Source of the DNA: Pseudomonas sp. GGS8
GTDB lineage: Bacteria; Pseudomonadota; Gammaproteobacteria; Pseudomonadales; Pseudomonadaceae
Direction: 5' to 3'
Assembly: GCF_024168645.1 (NCBI RefSeq)
Contig: NZ_JALJWF010000001.1
Coordinates: 2,285,001-2,349,000, forward strand
DNA: 64,000 nt
Both the position numbers and the translations under genes were made by a program. Shown piece after piece: positions 19,178-29,200 of the stretch (its first letter is position 1; the number at the start of each line of letters is the position of its first letter). The notes beneath the pieces were generated by a model. That model made no database searches, was not told the origin of the DNA, and saw nothing but the letters and a program-made list of their open reading frames with translations.

Positions 19178-19276
19178 GGTTTGCTCCTTCTTTGTCCCGA
19201 GCCGGATGCTGCTTGAGTGGTGGCTCGGGTTGTCGCTAAGGGAGACGCCGCAGCGGCTCTTCAGAATTAGGTGCGG

Positions 19277-19714
19277 TCAGGATTCAAACAGTGCGGTGTT
19301 CTCGTCGAGCCAGCCTTGCAACAGCAGGGCGGCGGCGATGGCATCGACCGGATTGTCGCGGTAACTGCCCTTCTGGCCGCCACGGACCAGGCGTTCACCC
19401 TTGGCCTCGAAGGTGGTCAGGCGCTCGTCGTGAGTATAGAAGGGCAGGTTGTAGCGGCCGTTCAGGCGTCGGGCGAACTTTTCGGCCCGCAGGCACATGT
19501 CGCTCGGTGTGCCGTCCATGTTCAGCGGCAGGCCGACCACCACGGCGTCGGGTTTCCACTCTTTGATCAGGGCTTCGACCTGATTCCAGTCGGGAATGCC
19601 GTTTTGTGCCTTCAAGGTGCACAGCTCGCGGGCCTGGCCGGTAATGACCTGTCCGACCGCCACGCCGATCTGTTTGGTGCCGTAGTCGAAACCCAGAATC
19701 AACCGCAGGGCCAT
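19277..19714 (-). CDS. ruvX: Putative pre-16S rRNA nuclease / Holliday junction resolvase-like YqgF
   Basis: This 145-residue RNase H-fold protein belongs to the YqgF/RuvX family, implicated in 16S rRNA 5' end processing. The first catalytic Asp is in ILGFDYGTKQIGVAV, the next conserved block is VVGLPLNMDGTPSD, and the C-terminal acidic site is in NPVDAIAAALLLQ. The ATG at 19714 shares one base with the algH stop, so the pair is translationally coupled. The long upstream extension in frame runs inside algH and is not used. Confidence 0.94.
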   Translation of the reverse strand: MALRLILGFDYGTKQIGVAVGQVITGQARELCTLKAQNGIPDWNQVEALIKEWKPDAVVVGLPLNMDGTPSDMCLRAEKFARRLNGRYNLPFYTHDERLTTFEAKGERLVRGGQKGSYRDNPVDAIAAALLLQGWLDENTALFES

Positions 19715-20286
19715 CAGGCGTGCCCCGCCTGGCTGGTGAGCAGGCTGAGGTTGATACCCAGGTGCTTGGCTGCCGCTTCGAGACGCAACTCGCTGCTGGT
19801 GTTGAACAGGATGTTGGCGTCGAACGGGCAGGTCAGCCAGGCGTTGTCCGCCAGTTCGGCTTCCAGTTGCCCGGCTTCCCAACCGGCATAGCCGAGGGTG
19901 ATCACACTTTTCGCGGGGCCGACGCCGTCGGCGATGGCGAACAGCACGTCCTGGGAGGTCGACAGCGACAGCTCGCTTTCCAGATCAACGGTGGCCTGGT
20001 AGGTTTTCCCCGACGGGTGCAGGACAAAGCCGCGATCGGTTTGCACCGGGCCGCCGATAAAAATCGGCACGTGCTGGCAGAGCACTGGCGGTTCGATATC
20101 GGGGCGCAATTGCTCGAGGATATCGGCCAGGTTCAGGTCCTGCGGACGGTTGACCACCAGCCCCATGGCACCATTGGCCGTGTGCTCGACGATATAGGTC
20201 AAGGTGTGCGCAAAGTTCGGGTCGGCCATGTGCGGCATGGCGATCAGGAAGTGATGCTTGAGGTAGCTGGGGCTGACGTTCTTCAT
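19714..20286 (-). CDS. algH: UPF0301 protein AlgH/YqgE
   Basis: This 190-residue UPF0301 protein contains the family motifs HHFLIAMPHMADPNFAHT near the start and GPVQTDRGFVLH in the middle. It was named AlgH in P. aeruginosa from a link to alginate expression, but the biochemical role is not known. The start at 20286 is supported by family length; the in-frame sequence further upstream crosses a REPIN. It precedes ruvX, the nearly universal partner. Confidence 0.93.
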   Translation of the reverse strand: MKNVSPSYLKHHFLIAMPHMADPNFAHTLTYIVEHTANGAMGLVVNRPQDLNLADILEQLRPDIEPPVLCQHVPIFIGGPVQTDRGFVLHPSGKTYQATVDLESELSLSTSQDVLFAIADGVGPAKSVITLGYAGWEAGQLEAELADNAWLTCPFDANILFNTSSELRLEAAAKHLGINLSLLTSQAGHA

Positions 20287-20370
20287 GAGCGCTAGTGTGG
20301 CGTTGGAGGGGCGAACTGACAAGCTGAGGATGCACAGGAAATGCCCCGAATCCCAGCAAACAACCTGTTC

Positions 20371-20464
20371 CCTGTGGGAGCGGGCTTGCCCGCGATGACG
20401 GCGGCACATCCAAAATAGTAGCATCAGGCAGACCGCTATCGCGGGCAAGCCCGCTCCCACAGGG
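20371..20464. repeat. REPIN, family 1
   Basis: Near-perfect inverted units CCTGTGGGAGCGGGCTTGCC and GGCAAGCCCGCTCCCACAGG flank about 40 bases. It separates tonB from algH and ends 11 bases before the tonB stop codon. Confidence 0.92.
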
Positions 20465-20475
20465 TTCTGTGGCGT

Positions 20476-21375
20476 TCAATTGCTCGAAAGCTGGTCCCCG
20501 CGCGCAAACTTCCAGGTGCGGATGATTTCCAGGCGGTCGATGTCCGACAGATCCCCGGTAAACGGTGCGAACGGCGCAGCCAGTCGCACGATGCGTTGAG
20601 CCGCTTGATCCAGCAGCGGTTGGCCGGAGGATTCCAGCACCAGCACTTCATACAGCGAGCCGTCGCGGTTGATCGAGACCATCAGGCGCAAGTTGCCATA
20701 AATCTGTTTGCGCCGGGCCTCGTCGGGGTAATTGAGGTTACCGATGCGCTCGACCTTCTTGCGCCATTCATCTTTGTACCAGGCCCCCTTGTCGCGCATG
20801 GTCGAAGCGGCGCTCAAACGGTGGATGCGCGGGCGCTTGGCGTACAGCTGTTGTTCATTGGCCAGTTCCGCTTCCAGGCTGGCGATGTCGCTGGACAGCT
20901 GCGAGCTGTCGAAGGTCGGTGCCTCGACCTTGGGCTTGGTCTCGGTCTTGACGTCTTCCTGCTTGGTCGCGGCTTTTTTCGGCTTCGGCGCGACAGTCGT
21001 CACGGCGGCCTTGGGTGCGGCTTCCTGCACTTGAGGCTTGGCAGTGGGTGGCGGAGTGACCTTCTGCACCTTGTTGTCCTGGAAGGGCGCGACCTCGGTG
21101 GTCTTGGGAATCGCCTTTTTCTCCAGGGTGCCGCTGCCTTGCTGATTCTCCTGGGCGAGGAAATCGGCCTTTTTCGGCTTGGTTTCACTTTTGAAGGTGG
21201 CGAGAGTGATTTCCAGCGTTTTACTGATTTGCTTGGGTTCGACCATGGTGAACCCGACGCCCAACAGCAAGGCCAGGTGAATCAGCGCCGCGAGAAACAG
21301 GGTAAAGCCGAGGCGATCGGCCGGGCGCACGCCACGATGGGCGAGTTCAGCGGGCAGATCGGACGGGAGTGTCAT
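20476..21375 (-). CDS. TonB-family energy transducer (TonB3-like)
   Basis: This 299-residue protein has a cytoplasmic N-terminal segment, one membrane anchor (about residues 23-42), a long Lys/Pro/Ala-rich periplasmic region (about 60-150), a short coiled segment (about 155-190), and a TonB C-terminal domain (LNYPDEARRKQIYGNLRLMV to the end). By position beside gshB and pilG it corresponds to P. aeruginosa TonB3 (PA0406), which is required for twitching motility rather than iron uptake. No good ribosome binding site precedes the ATG at 21375; a long inverted repeat sits there instead. Confidence 0.88.
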   Translation of the reverse strand: MTLPSDLPAELAHRGVRPADRLGFTLFLAALIHLALLLGVGFTMVEPKQISKTLEITLATFKSETKPKKADFLAQENQQGSGTLEKKAIPKTTEVAPFQDNKVQKVTPPPTAKPQVQEAAPKAAVTTVAPKPKKAATKQEDVKTETKPKVEAPTFDSSQLSSDIASLEAELANEQQLYAKRPRIHRLSAASTMRDKGAWYKDEWRKKVERIGNLNYPDEARRKQIYGNLRLMVSINRDGSLYEVLVLESSGQPLLDQAAQRIVRLAAPFAPFTGDLSDIDRLEIIRTWKFARGDQLSSN

Positions 21376-21384
21376 GACAAGAAA

Positions 21385-21432
21385 ACCAACATCGCGTTTT
21401 TTACAAGCCGGCGATGATAACGCAATGTTGGT
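21385..21432 (-). promoter_or_regulatory. Long inverted repeat between gshB and tonB
   Basis: Arms at 21385-21398 and 21419-21432 (ACCAACATCGCGTT and AACGCAATGTTGGT) match at 13 of 14 positions around a 20-base loop. On the minus strand the hairpin is followed by TTTTCTT and then the tonB ATG, 9 bases away. It looks like a weak terminator or attenuator of the gshB transcript, or a structure that controls tonB translation. Confidence 0.6.
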
Positions 21433-21452
21433 TGTTTCTTGGCTGTTCTCGA

Positions 21453-22406
21453 TCAACGAGTCTTGAGCTTCTGATCGATGGCATCCATCAACTGGCCGCC
21501 AATGTCGGTGCCGAACGCGTTATCGATCTCGCGAATGCAGGTCGGGCTGGTGACGTTGATTTCAGTCAGGTGCTCACCGATCACGTCGAGACCGACGAAC
21601 AGCAAGCCCTTTTCGCGCAAGGTCGGGCCGACTTGCGCGGCAATCCAGCGATCTTTTTCGGTCAGCGGCCGGGCTTCGCCACGGCCACCGGCGGCGAGGT
21701 TGCCACGGGTTTCGCCTGCTGCCGGAATTCGTGCAAGGCAATAATCCACCGGCTCGCCGTCGATCATCAGGATGCGCTTGTCGCCATCAACGATCGCCGG
21801 CAGGTAGCCCTGGATCATGATCTGCTGCTTGCCATGCAGGGTCAGGGTTTCGAGGATCACCGACAGGTTCGGGTGACCCGCGGTGTGACGGAAGATCGAC
21901 GAGCCGCCCATGCCATCCAGCGGTTTGAGGATCACGTCACCGTGATGGTCGGCGAATTCACGCAACACGTCCGGGCGACGGCTGACGATGGTCGGCGGCG
22001 TGCACTGCGGGAATAGCGTGGCGAACAGCTTCTCGTTGCAGTCACGCAGGCTTTGCGGTTTGTTGACCACCAGCACGCCAGCGCGCTCGGCTTGCTCCAG
22101 CAGGTAAGTGGAGTAGACGAACTCCATGTCGAAAGGCGGGTCCTTGCGCATCAGGATCACGTCCAGATCGCTCAGCAGCGCGTCGCTTTCGGCGCCCAGT
22201 TCGAACCACTTGTGCGGGTCGGCGAAGACTTTCAGCGGACGCATCCGCGCGCGGGCCTCGCCCTCGGCCTGATACAAATCGCGCTGTTCCATATAGAACA
22301 GTTCCCAGCCACGCTTTTGCGCGGCCAGCAGCATGGCCAGCGAGCTATCCTTTTTATAGGAGATGCTGGCGATAGGATCCATGACAATCCCGACGCGAAC
22401 GCTCAT
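21453..22406 (-). CDS. gshB: Glutathione synthetase GshB
   Basis: GshB joins gamma-glutamylcysteine and glycine to glutathione with ATP. The 317-residue ATP-grasp protein has the N-terminal MDPIASISYKKDSSLAML, the KPLDGMGGSSIF loop at about 160-171, and the metal site EINVTSPTCIREID near the C-terminus. The start at 22406 gives the exact family length. It precedes tonB on the minus strand and is divergent from pilG. Confidence 0.97.
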   Translation of the reverse strand: MSVRVGIVMDPIASISYKKDSSLAMLLAAQKRGWELFYMEQRDLYQAEGEARARMRPLKVFADPHKWFELGAESDALLSDLDVILMRKDPPFDMEFVYSTYLLEQAERAGVLVVNKPQSLRDCNEKLFATLFPQCTPPTIVSRRPDVLREFADHHGDVILKPLDGMGGSSIFRHTAGHPNLSVILETLTLHGKQQIMIQGYLPAIVDGDKRILMIDGEPVDYCLARIPAAGETRGNLAAGGRGEARPLTEKDRWIAAQVGPTLREKGLLFVGLDVIGEHLTEINVTSPTCIREIDNAFGTDIGGQLMDAIDQKLKTR

Positions 22407-22639
22407 GGGGTTTTCCTCGAAATTGGGGTGAAAAGTGCGATGAAAAAGTGGCGTCAGAGTGGCGCTGAGTGGGTTCCCGGTCAAGGAAAAACCACCGCAT
22501 AGGTCACCCGATAGATTGGAGGGGGAGACTGTGCTAAAAAGGCTGCCATATCGAGCTGGCCCTTGAGTATCAAGGGTTTCGAGCCACCGGTGAGCCGCAA
22601 ACGGACAAATTGATTCACAAAGGCGACGGTAGAGCCCCT

Positions 22640-23044
22640 ATGGAACAGCATTCCAGCGCCTTGAAGGTCATGGTGATCGATGATTCGAAAACGATTCGTC
22701 GCACCGCCGAAACGCTGTTGAAAAACGCAGGCTGTGAAGTCATCACCGCAATCGATGGTTTCGATGCCCTGGCCAAGATTGCCGACAATCATCCCGGCAT
22801 CATCTTTGTCGACATCATGATGCCGCGTCTGGATGGTTATCAGACCTGCGCGTTGATCAAGAACAACAGTGCGTTCAAGTCCACGCCAGTGATTATGCTG
22901 TCGTCCAGGGACGGGTTGTTCGACAAGGCCAAGGGGCGGATCGTCGGTTCCGACCAGTTTTTGACCAAGCCTTTCAGCAAGGAAGAACTGCTGAACGCGA
23001 TCCAGGCCCACGTACCGGGCTTTGCCGCCGTTTCGCCGCAGTAG
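22640..23044 (+). CDS. pilG: Twitching motility response regulator PilG
   Basis: PilG is a single-domain response regulator of the Pil-Chp chemosensory system that promotes pilus extension. The 134-residue protein is a CheY-like receiver: acidic pair in VIDDSKTIRR, phosphoacceptor Asp in IIFVDIMMPRLDG and the conserved Lys in FLTKPFSKEE. The ATG at 22640 was chosen because the receiver starts directly after it. It heads the cluster pilG-pilH-pilI-pilJ-chpA-chpC. Confidence 0.96.
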   Translation: MEQHSSALKVMVIDDSKTIRRTAETLLKNAGCEVITAIDGFDALAKIADNHPGIIFVDIMMPRLDGYQTCALIKNNSAFKSTPVIMLSSRDGLFDKAKGRIVGSDQFLTKPFSKEELLNAIQAHVPGFAAVSPQ

Positions 23045-23101
23045 GACACGCACAGTGACGCTCGGCCATGGGGCCTGGCGTCGACAAGAATGGGGAAGAC
23101 C

Positions 23102-23467
23102 ATGGCACGTATTCTGATCGTCGATGATTCGCCGACTGAAATGTACAAACTGACCGGCATGCTCGAAAAACACGGGCATGAAGTGTTGAAAGCCGAAAAC
23201 GGCGCCGACGGCGTGGCCCTGGCTCGCCAGGAAAAACCCGATGCAGTGCTGATGGACATCGTCATGCCCGGCCTCAATGGTTTCCAGGCAACCCGTCAGT
23301 TGACCAAAGACCCGGAAACCGGGCACATCCCGGTGATCATCATCACCACCAAGGATCAGGAAACCGACAAAGTCTGGGGTACGCGCCAGGGCGCCAAGGA
23401 CTACCTGACCAAACCGGTCGATGAAGAGACCCTGATCAAGACGCTGAACAACGTGCTGGCCGGTTGA
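23102..23467 (+). CDS. pilH: Twitching motility response regulator PilH
   Basis: PilH is the second CheY-like receiver of the Pil-Chp system and counteracts PilG, in P. aeruginosa favouring retraction or acting as a phosphate sink. The 121-residue protein shows ILIVDDSPTEMYK, phosphoacceptor Asp in VLMDIVMPGLNG and Lys in YLTKPVDEE. It begins 57 bases after pilG. The start at 23102 follows GGGGAAG. Confidence 0.96.
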   Translation: MARILIVDDSPTEMYKLTGMLEKHGHEVLKAENGADGVALARQEKPDAVLMDIVMPGLNGFQATRQLTKDPETGHIPVIIITTKDQETDKVWGTRQGAKDYLTKPVDEETLIKTLNNVLAG

Positions 23468-23477
23468 TCGCCCAGCC

Positions 23478-24032
23478 ATGACCGAGTCGCTGACGGCCTT
23501 CGAACTGCTGCTGCAGATTGACCAGCGCTGTCGCCTGCTGGCGGCGGATCTGCCGTCCCAGCCGACTCGTCAGGACAGTTGGAGTGGCATCGGTTTTCGC
23601 CTCGGCGAGCACGGGTACGTCGCGCCCATGGGTGAAGTCAGCGAAGTCCTGCACGAGCCGCGTGTGACCCAATTGCCGGGAGTCAAACCCTGGGTCAAGG
23701 GCGTGGCGAACCTGCGGGGGCGACTGCTGCCGATCATGGACGTGTGTGGCTTTTTTTACGGTTATGAGGCCGGCCATGAACTGTCGGCCCTGCGCAAGCA
23801 GCGGCGGATATTGGTGGTGGAGCACAACGACGTGTTCGCCGGGTTGCTGGTCGATGAGGTCTTCGGCTTACAGCACTTTGCCCAGGACAGCCTGGAACCG
23901 GTGCCCATGGACGAGCTGCAGGGGCCGATCGCACCGTTCGTCAAAGGCCGGTTTCAGCGTGAGCAGAATTGGCAGGTGTTCAGCCCGTTTGCGTTGGCGC
24001 AGTCGCAAGGTTTCATGAACGTAGCACTGTAA
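23478..24032 (+). CDS. pilI: CheW-like adaptor PilI
   Basis: PilI couples the PilJ receptor to the ChpA kinase. The 184-residue protein is a CheW domain, recognised by [22 protein letters not shown] at about 37-58 and [19 protein letters not shown] at about 75-93, with [15 protein letters not shown] after it. It lies 10 bases after pilH. The following gap to pilJ (142 bases) is unusually long for this operon and contains a REPIN. Confidence 0.95.
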   Translation: MTESLTAFELLLQIDQRCRLLAADLPSQPTRQDSWSGIGFRLGEHGYVAPMGEVSEVLHEPRVTQLPGVKPWVKGVANLRGRLLPIMDVCGFFYGYEAGHELSALRKQRRILVVEHNDVFAGLLVDEVFGLQHFAQDSLEPVPMDELQGPIAPFVKGRFQREQNWQVFSPFALAQSQGFMNVAL

Positions 24033-24041
24033 ACGCGGACC

Positions 24042-24133
24042 TTGTGGGAGCCGGGCTCGCCCGCGATGCAGACGACTCGGTCTAACTTCGAACCGCGTTG
24101 ATGCAATCGCAGGCAAGCCAGCTCCCACAGGGA
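24042..24133. repeat. REPIN, family 1, inside the pil operon
   Basis: Inverted units CTTGTGGGAGCCGGGCTCGCC and GGCAAGCCAGCTCCCACAGG flank about 50 bases between pilI and pilJ. The units are more diverged than most copies in the window. Confidence 0.85.
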
Positions 24134-24174
24134 CCTCGGCAAGCAAAAGGGTGTTGATTAACAGGCGAGGACCG

Positions 24175-26232
24175 ATGATTAAAGCAAAAGCAGGTACGCC
24201 GGAAGGGTCGCGCAGCCGGTCGCAGATCATCGTGCTGTTTATCGCGCTGATCGTCTTCATCATGCTGCTGTTCGCCAACTTTGCGTACCTCAACACCCAG
24301 GCGAATTACGACAAACAGTACATCGGCCACGCCGGTGAGCTGCGCGTGCTGTCGCAACGCATCGCCAAGAACGCCACCGAAGCTGCCGCCGGCAAGGCCG
24401 CGGCATTCAAGTTGCTCAGCGATGCGCGCAACGACTTCGCCCTGCGTTGGGGCTATCTGAAGAAAGGCGATCCTTCCACCGGCCTGCCGCCGGCACCGTC
24501 CACCGTGCGCGCGGAAATGCGCGCGGTGCAGCTGGATTGGGAGCGGCTGCTGAAAAACACCGACGCCATTCTCACCAGCGAGCAGACCGTATTGTCCTTG
24601 CATCAAGTCGCCGCGACGCTGGCCGAAACCGTGCCGCAGTTGCAGGTCGAGTATGAAAAGGTCGTCGAAACCCTCCTGCAACGTGGCGCCCCGGCCGCTC
24701 AGGTGGCAATGGCCCAGCGTCAGTCGCTGCTGGCCGAGCGGATTCTCGGTGCAGTGAACACCGTGCTGTCGGGCGATGAAAACTCGCAGCAGGCCGCCGA
24801 CGCCTTTGGTCGTGATGCAGCGCGTTTCGGTCAGGTGCTCAACGGCATGCTTCAAGGCAATGCGGCGCTGAAAATCAGCCAGGTCGAAGACCACGATGCG
24901 CGTGCCCGGTTGACCGACATTTCCGAACTGTTCGAATTCGTCTCGGGTTCGGTGGACGAAATCCTCGAAACCTCGCCCGAGCTGTTCAAGGTCCGGGAGT
25001 CGGCCAGCAACATTTTTACCCTGTCGCAAACCCTGCTCGATGAAGCCTCGCACTTGGCCAGCCGTTTCGAAAACCTCGCCGGCGGGCGCAATACCGACAC
25101 CATCGGTGGCTATGTACTGGGCTTGCTGGCGCTAATGTCGATCATCCTCATTGGCCTGGTGATGGTGCGCGAAACCAACCGTCAGCTGCGCGAAACCGCC
25201 GAAAAGAACGAGCGCAACCAGAACGCGATCATGCGCCTGCTGGACGAAATCGAAGACCTGGCCGACGGCGACTTGACCGTGACCGCCTCGGTGACCGAAG
25301 ACTTCACCGGGACCATCGCCGACTCGATCAACTATTCCGTCGACCAACTGCGCGATCTGGTAGCGACCATCAACCTCACCGCCGGCCAGGTCGCCGCCGC
25401 CGTGCAGGAAACCCAGGCCACCGCGATGCACTTGGCCCAGGCCTCGGAGCATCAGGCGCAGCAGATTTCCGAAGCCTCCATGGCGATCAACGACATGGCC
25501 GAGTCCATTGATCAGGTCTCGGCCAATGCCGCCGAATCCTCGGCGGTGGCCGAACGCTCGGTGGAAATTGCCAACAAGGGCAACGAAGTGGTGCACAACA
25601 CCATCCACGGCATGGACAACATTCGCGAACAAATCCAGGACACCGCCAAACGCATCAAGCGCCTCGGCGAGTCTTCACAGGAAATCGGCGACATTGTGAG
25701 CCTGATCGATGACATTGCCGATCAGACCAACATCCTCGCCCTCAACGCGGCCATTCAGGCGTCCATGGCCGGTGACGCCGGGCGCGGTTTTGCGGTGGTG
25801 GCCGACGAAGTACAACGGCTGGCCGAGCGCTCGTCCGCGGCGACCCGGCAGATCGAAACACTGGTGCGGGCAATTCAGACCGACACCAACGAAGCGGTGA
25901 TTTCCATGGAACAGACCACCACCGAAGTGGTGCGCGGCGCGCGCCTGGCGCAGGATGCCGGAGTGGCCCTGGAAGAAATCGAAGGCGTATCGAAGACCCT
26001 CGCGGCATTGATCCAGAGCATTTCCAACGCCGCGCAGCAACAGACGTCTTCGGCCGGCCAGATTTCCCTGACGATGAACGTGATCCAGCAGATCACCACG
26101 CAAACTTCGTCCGGCTCCACCGCCACCGCCGAGAGCATTGGCAACTTGGCGAAAATGGCCAGCCAGCTGCGGCGTTCGGTGTCCGGTTTCACCTTGCCGG
26201 CCAAGCCTGCGCAGGCTGCGGACAACGCTTGA
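24175..26232 (+). CDS. pilJ: Methyl-accepting chemotaxis receptor PilJ
   Basis: PilJ is the chemoreceptor of the Pil-Chp system, sensing pilus or surface contact through its periplasmic part. The 685-residue protein has a first membrane helix (about residues 20-42), a periplasmic PilJ-type sensor with two repeats to about 310, a second helix (about 314-333), HAMP, and a methyl-accepting domain whose hairpin tip contains [33 protein letters not shown] in conserved order. The start at 24175 follows GCGAGGA. Note the absence of pilK, the methyltransferase that follows pilJ in P. aeruginosa. Confidence 0.96.
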   Translation: MIKAKAGTPEGSRSRSQIIVLFIALIVFIMLLFANFAYLNTQANYDKQYIGHAGELRVLSQRIAKNATEAAAGKAAAFKLLSDARNDFALRWGYLKKGDPSTGLPPAPSTVRAEMRAVQLDWERLLKNTDAILTSEQTVLSLHQVAATLAETVPQLQVEYEKVVETLLQRGAPAAQVAMAQRQSLLAERILGAVNTVLSGDENSQQAADAFGRDAARFGQVLNGMLQGNAALKISQVEDHDARARLTDISELFEFVSGSVDEILETSPELFKVRESASNIFTLSQTLLDEASHLASRFENLAGGRNTDTIGGYVLGLLALMSIILIGLVMVRETNRQLRETAEKNERNQNAIMRLLDEIEDLADGDLTVTASVTEDFTGTIADSINYSVDQLRDLVATINLTAGQVAAAVQETQATAMHLAQASEHQAQQISEASMAINDMAESIDQVSANAAESSAVAERSVEIANKGNEVVHNTIHGMDNIREQIQDTAKRIKRLGESSQEIGDIVSLIDDIADQTNILALNAAIQASMAGDAGRGFAVVADEVQRLAERSSAATRQIETLVRAIQTDTNEAVISMEQTTTEVVRGARLAQDAGVALEEIEGVSKTLAALIQSISNAAQQQTSSAGQISLTMNVIQQITTQTSSGSTATAESIGNLAKMASQLRRSVSGFTLPAKPAQAADNA

Positions 26233-26268
26233 ACCGCCTCAGGGCGTATGCATTTGATTGGAGTAGTT

Positions 26269-29200
26269 ATGGGTGATCGGCACGACTATGTGGCCCTCGA
26301 ATGGGTCAAAGGCGAGATTGCCGAAACGCTGAAGCAGGCTCATCAGGCGATCGAAACCCTGATCGACGACCCGCAGGCGACGCAGGCGCTGAGTGACTGC
26401 CTGGCCTGTGTCCATCAGGTGCACGGCAGTTTGCAGATGGTCGAGTTCTACGGCGCGGCGCTGCTCGCCGAAGAGATCGAGCAACTGACCAGCGCCTTGC
26501 AGCAGAACCGCGTCAGCCATCGCGATGAGGCCATCCGTCTGCTGCTGCATGCCTTGGGGCAACTGCCAACTTACCTCGACCGGGTGCAAGGCGCACGGCG
26601 TGACTTGCCGCTGGTGGTGTTGCCGCTGATCAACGACCTGCGCAGTGCCCGTGGTGAAAGCCTGTTGTCGGAAACCAGCCTGTTCAGCCCGCAACTTCCT
26701 GAACTGCCGCCTCTGAGCGAAGAAGCCCTGGCGCTGCTGGAGCCGTCCGATTTGCCGAATGTGCTGCGCAAGTTGCGGCAAATGCTGCAGATGGCGCTGG
26801 TCGGCTTGCTGCGCGAGCAGGATGACGAAACCCACTTGGCTTATCTGGCCAGGGTTTTTACACGCCTTGAAGGGCTGTGCGGCAATGCGCCCCTTAGCCC
26901 GTTATGGCACGTCGCTTCGGCGCTGGTCGAAGGCATGCGCAATGGTTCGATCGCCAACAGCCCCGCGTTGCGCAGCCTGTTCAAGGACGCCGACAAAGAA
27001 CTCAAGCGTCTGCTCGAACAAGGCATGCCCGCGATCAATCAACCGGCACCGCCAGAGCTGCTCAAGAGTTTATTGTTCTATATTGCCAAGGCCGAACACC
27101 CCACCGGGCAGATGCTGACCATGAAAGATCGCTACTCACTGGACGACGCGCTACCCGACAGTGCGATGGTCGATGAAGAACGGGCAAGGCTGGCCGGCCC
27201 TGATCGCGATGCCATGCGTTCGGTATTGGCGGCGTTGTGCGAAGAGCTGGTGCGGGTCAAGGAGCGCCTGGACCTGTTCGTGCGCAGCGACCGCCAACAC
27301 ACCTCGGACCTCGAAAGCCTGCTGGCGCCCCTGCGGCAAATCGCCGACACCCTGGCGGTGCTCGGTTTCGGTCAGCCGCGCAAGGTCATCATCGATCAAC
27401 TGGCGGTGGTGCTGAGCCTCGTCCAGGGCCATCGCGAACCCAACGACGCGACCCTCATGGACGTCGCCGGGGCCTTGCTCTATGTCGAAGCGACCCTGGC
27501 CGGCATGGTCGGCACCGTGGAGCCGGAAAGCCAGGAAGACAGCCGTCTGCCGACCACCGACCTGACGCAGATCCACCAGATCGTGATCAAGGAAGCGCGC
27601 ATCTGCCTGCAACAGGCCAAGGACATGATCGTCGACTACATCGAAGCCGACTGGGACCGTCAGTATCTGCAACCGTTGCCGGCGTTGCTAACGCAAGTGC
27701 GCGGGGCGCTGGCGATGATTCCGTTGGCCCGCGCAGCGAGCCTGGTCGAGGCCTGTAACGGTTTCATCCGCGAGCATCTATTGGTGGACCCGGGCCAGCC
27801 CGGCTGGCAGCAACTGGACAGCCTGGCCGACGTCATCACCAGCATCGAGTATTACCTGGAGCGCCTCAGCGACGACCCCGAAGCGCCCGGTGAGCAACTG
27901 CTCGACGTCGCGGAAAAAGGTCTGGCCGCACTCGGTTTCTTCCCCAGCGAACAGCATGTGCCGATGCTTGAGGATGTGCTCAGTCCCAGTGAAGCCCTGG
28001 TCATGCAAGACATGCAGGAGCTGGATGACCCTGAGATCGTTCAGTCTCTGGCCGATGTGTTGGCCAGCCCAGTGTCGTCGGTCAATCCACCCGCACTGAC
28101 CACACCAGGCAGTCTATTGCCGCCGCCCGCCGATGAAGAACCGGTGGACGATGAGCTGCGGGAAGTCTTCCTCGAAGAAACCGACGAGGTTCTGGAAATC
28201 CTCCAGGAGTATCTGCCGCGCTGGTCGGCCAATCCCGCCAGCACATCGGCTTTGAGTGAGTTACGTCGCGCCTTCCACACGCTCAAAGGCAGTGGCCGAA
28301 TGGTCCGTGCGCTGGTGCTGGGCGAGCTGGCCTGGGCGGTGGAAAACCTGCTCAACCGCGTGCTTGAACACAGCGTTGCACCTGGGCCTGCAGTGCAGCA
28401 ACTGGTGGGCGAAGCGCTGACATTGCTACCGGAACTGGTGGCCGAGTTCGCCGCCCATGCCCAGCGCCAGCGCAACGATGTCGACCAATTGGCTGCCCGC
28501 GCCCATGCCCTTGCCAAAGGCGATAAGCCGCTGTCCGATGAGGACGCGCAGGATGTCGCGGCGCTCGATCCACTGTTGCTGGAGATCTTCCGCAACGAAG
28601 CTGAAACCCACTTGAACAGCCTCAATCGCTTCCTCGATCAAGCCGCCGAGCACGTACCGCTTCAGGCCAGTGACGAGTTGCAGCGGGCCTTGCACACCCT
28701 CAAAGGCAGTGCCTCGATGGCCGGCGTGCTGCCGATTGCTGAGCTGGCGGCGTCGCTGGATCAATTGGCCCGGGAGTACAAGGCGCACCGGATTGCCCTC
28801 GACCTGGACGAAGTTGAATTGCTGCTGGAGGCCGAAGGTTTGTTCCGCCTGGGGCTGCGACAGCTCAAGAGCGACCCGCTGGCCGACATTCCCGGCGCCC
28901 GTTCGTTGAGCGAGCGCACCCAGGCATTGCTGGCCGAGCGTCTGCAAAGCCTGTCGAGCGCGCCCAATACGGGGCTGCGGATCAAGCGCGATCCGCAACT
29001 GATCAACAACTTCCTTGCCCAGGGCATGGACATCCTGCTGGACGCCGAAAGCCTGTTGCAGCGCTGGCAGCAGCATCCCGGCGAACGTCAGGAGCTCAGC
29101 GCGCTGCTGGACGAATTGACCACCCTGGGCGAAGGCGCGCACCTGGCCGATCTGCACCCGGTGGACGAGCTCTGTGAAGCCTTGCTCGATCTCTACGGCG

